DNA of 64,000 nt, from the NCBI GenBank assembly GCA_023376005.1, contig CM042151.1:79642917-79706916 (forward strand), written 5' to 3'. The DNA is from Doryteuthis pealeii. Lineage: Eukaryota > Mollusca > Cephalopoda > Myopsida > Loliginidae. This document shows, piece after piece, positions 63,441 to 64,000 of the stretch; positions within the stretch are counted from its first letter, which is position 1; every line of letters begins with the position of its first letter. The notes under the pieces were generated by a model that saw nothing but the letters and a program-made list of their open reading frames with translations, was not told the DNA's origin and ran no database searches. A program made the position numbers and the translations under genes.

Positions 63441-64000
63441 CGCAGAAGCAGCCTGACTAAATTATATGTGTTAATTCAATCAATTACCCCTCAGGCCTAT
63501 GAATTAATAAATGTATTAATGGAGTAACAGAACGACCATTCACAAAAATATATCTTTAGCACTAATCATATTTTCTAAGACATACTAACAAAGAGAATTG
63601 AATGTCATGAAATCTGACCAGATCGGACTGCCATGTGAAAAACCTATCAGAAACTACAAAACAGTCGATACAGGTTTAGAAAGAAAAATCGCTATGAAGA
63701 AAGTATGCAACAAGTCCATTCGCTGGATGATATTATAATTCATATCAAATTTGAGTATGATCGCACTTGATATATACTACACACAACAATTTGACGAACC
63801 TAAAAACACAAAATAGCCTTTCAGTAAGGAGGAAAACCAAATAAGAATAACAAGGAGTATTAAGGGAGTGAATATTCTCCAACAACATGACACAAGCCAA
63901 AGAATGAAAACTGCAAACATAGAATGGTTCACGCTTGGTCATGAGTGAATGAATCTCTCCTTATGTGATGTGCAGCCATTTACGTATTGACCACCAAGTT
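63441..64000 (+). pseudogene. BEL/Pao D/C junction and protease region, arm 2 copy
   Basis: The RNase H start (about 63,450-63,500) runs straight into the element C protease region, ending at 64,000 with the counterpart of 13,805-13,860. The same fusion point as in arm 1, so the fusion predates the duplication or both arms represent one locus. Confidence 0.7.

Larger units (their letters stand above)
54276..64000. repeat. Arm 2 of the large inverted repeat
   Basis: The reverse complement of 13,805-22,238 with many single-base and short indels and ~0.7 kb extra at about 56,640-57,345. It runs off the window end, so its outer limit is unknown. Coding frames that are readable in arm 1 are shattered here. 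Confidence 0.9.

Noticed and set aside
1..64000. tRNA genes, riboswitches, operons or phage-type genes
   Set aside because: No cloverleaf, ribosome-binding or prokaryotic gene arrangement was recognised; content is eukaryotic retroelements.

Overview
This is a eukaryotic, AT-rich, gene-poor window made almost entirely of retrotransposons in various states of decay. I found no convincing single-copy host gene, no functional RNA gene and no prokaryotic feature. The mix of many BEL/Pao and Ty3/Gypsy LTR elements, a tyrosine-recombinase-type ORF1, an N-terminal zinc-finger non-LTR element, 5S-rRNA-like repeats and decayed C2H2 zinc-finger fragments suggests an invertebrate metazoan. A mollusc, perhaps a cephalopod (lineage-specific C2H2 expansion and TE-rich genomes are known there), is my inference and is not proven by the sequence.

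Layout. 0-2.7 kb: broken non-LTR retrotransposon (minus). 3.1-4.9 kb: BEL/Pao pol fragment A (minus). 5.3-6.9 kb: ORF1 of an element I only tentatively place as DIRS/Ngaro-like (minus). 6.9-10.65 kb: BEL/Pao B with gag, zinc knuckles, protease and RT (minus). 10.7-14.2 kb: BEL/Pao C (minus). 14.2-16.66 kb: BEL/Pao D (minus). 16.66-20.28 kb: Gypsy F (minus). 20.3-22.24 kb: non-coding, with a long hairpin and a 34-bp satellite, ending at a 100-N gap. 22.3-25.1 kb: Gypsy G1 integrase interrupted by a 1.3-kb LTR mini-element. 25.3-28.1 kb: Gypsy G2 RT/RNase H, split by a 1.47-kb insertion carrying 5S-like repeats and a GC-rich block. 28.2-32.0 kb: Gypsy G3, the best preserved Gypsy pol. 32.0-47.7 kb: a nested stack. 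A 1.35-kb LTR mini-element and a gag-only LTR element (TR-GAG) share one LTR family; the gag-only element sits inside the gag of Gypsy G4, and an 8.25-kb near-complete BEL/Pao E sits further downstream in G4. 47.7-53.4 kb: repeat modules carrying 5S-like sequence and C2H2 zinc-finger remnants, one split by Gypsy G5. 54.28-64.0 kb: a noisy inverted copy of 13.8-22.24 kb.

Most notable points: (1) BEL/Pao E carries nine tandem ~120-bp copies of its own nucleocapsid zinc-knuckle segment, with unit lengths that shift frame; (2) the inverted copy of arm 1 begins at exactly the base that abuts the 100-N gap, which implies either a real inverted duplication or an assembly misjoin/duplicate haplotype; (3) two non-autonomous LTR elements of one family, one gag-only and one nearly non-coding, both have matched LTRs and 4-bp target-site duplications; (4) 5S-rRNA-like sequence recurs in three places; (5) BEL copies C and D share an Asn in place of the second Asp of the RT YxDD motif.

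As a system, the genes here are selfish gag-pol modules. No element in the window is visibly intact, although BEL/Pao E is close: LTRs almost identical, perfect 5-bp target duplication, and only a few frame disruptions.
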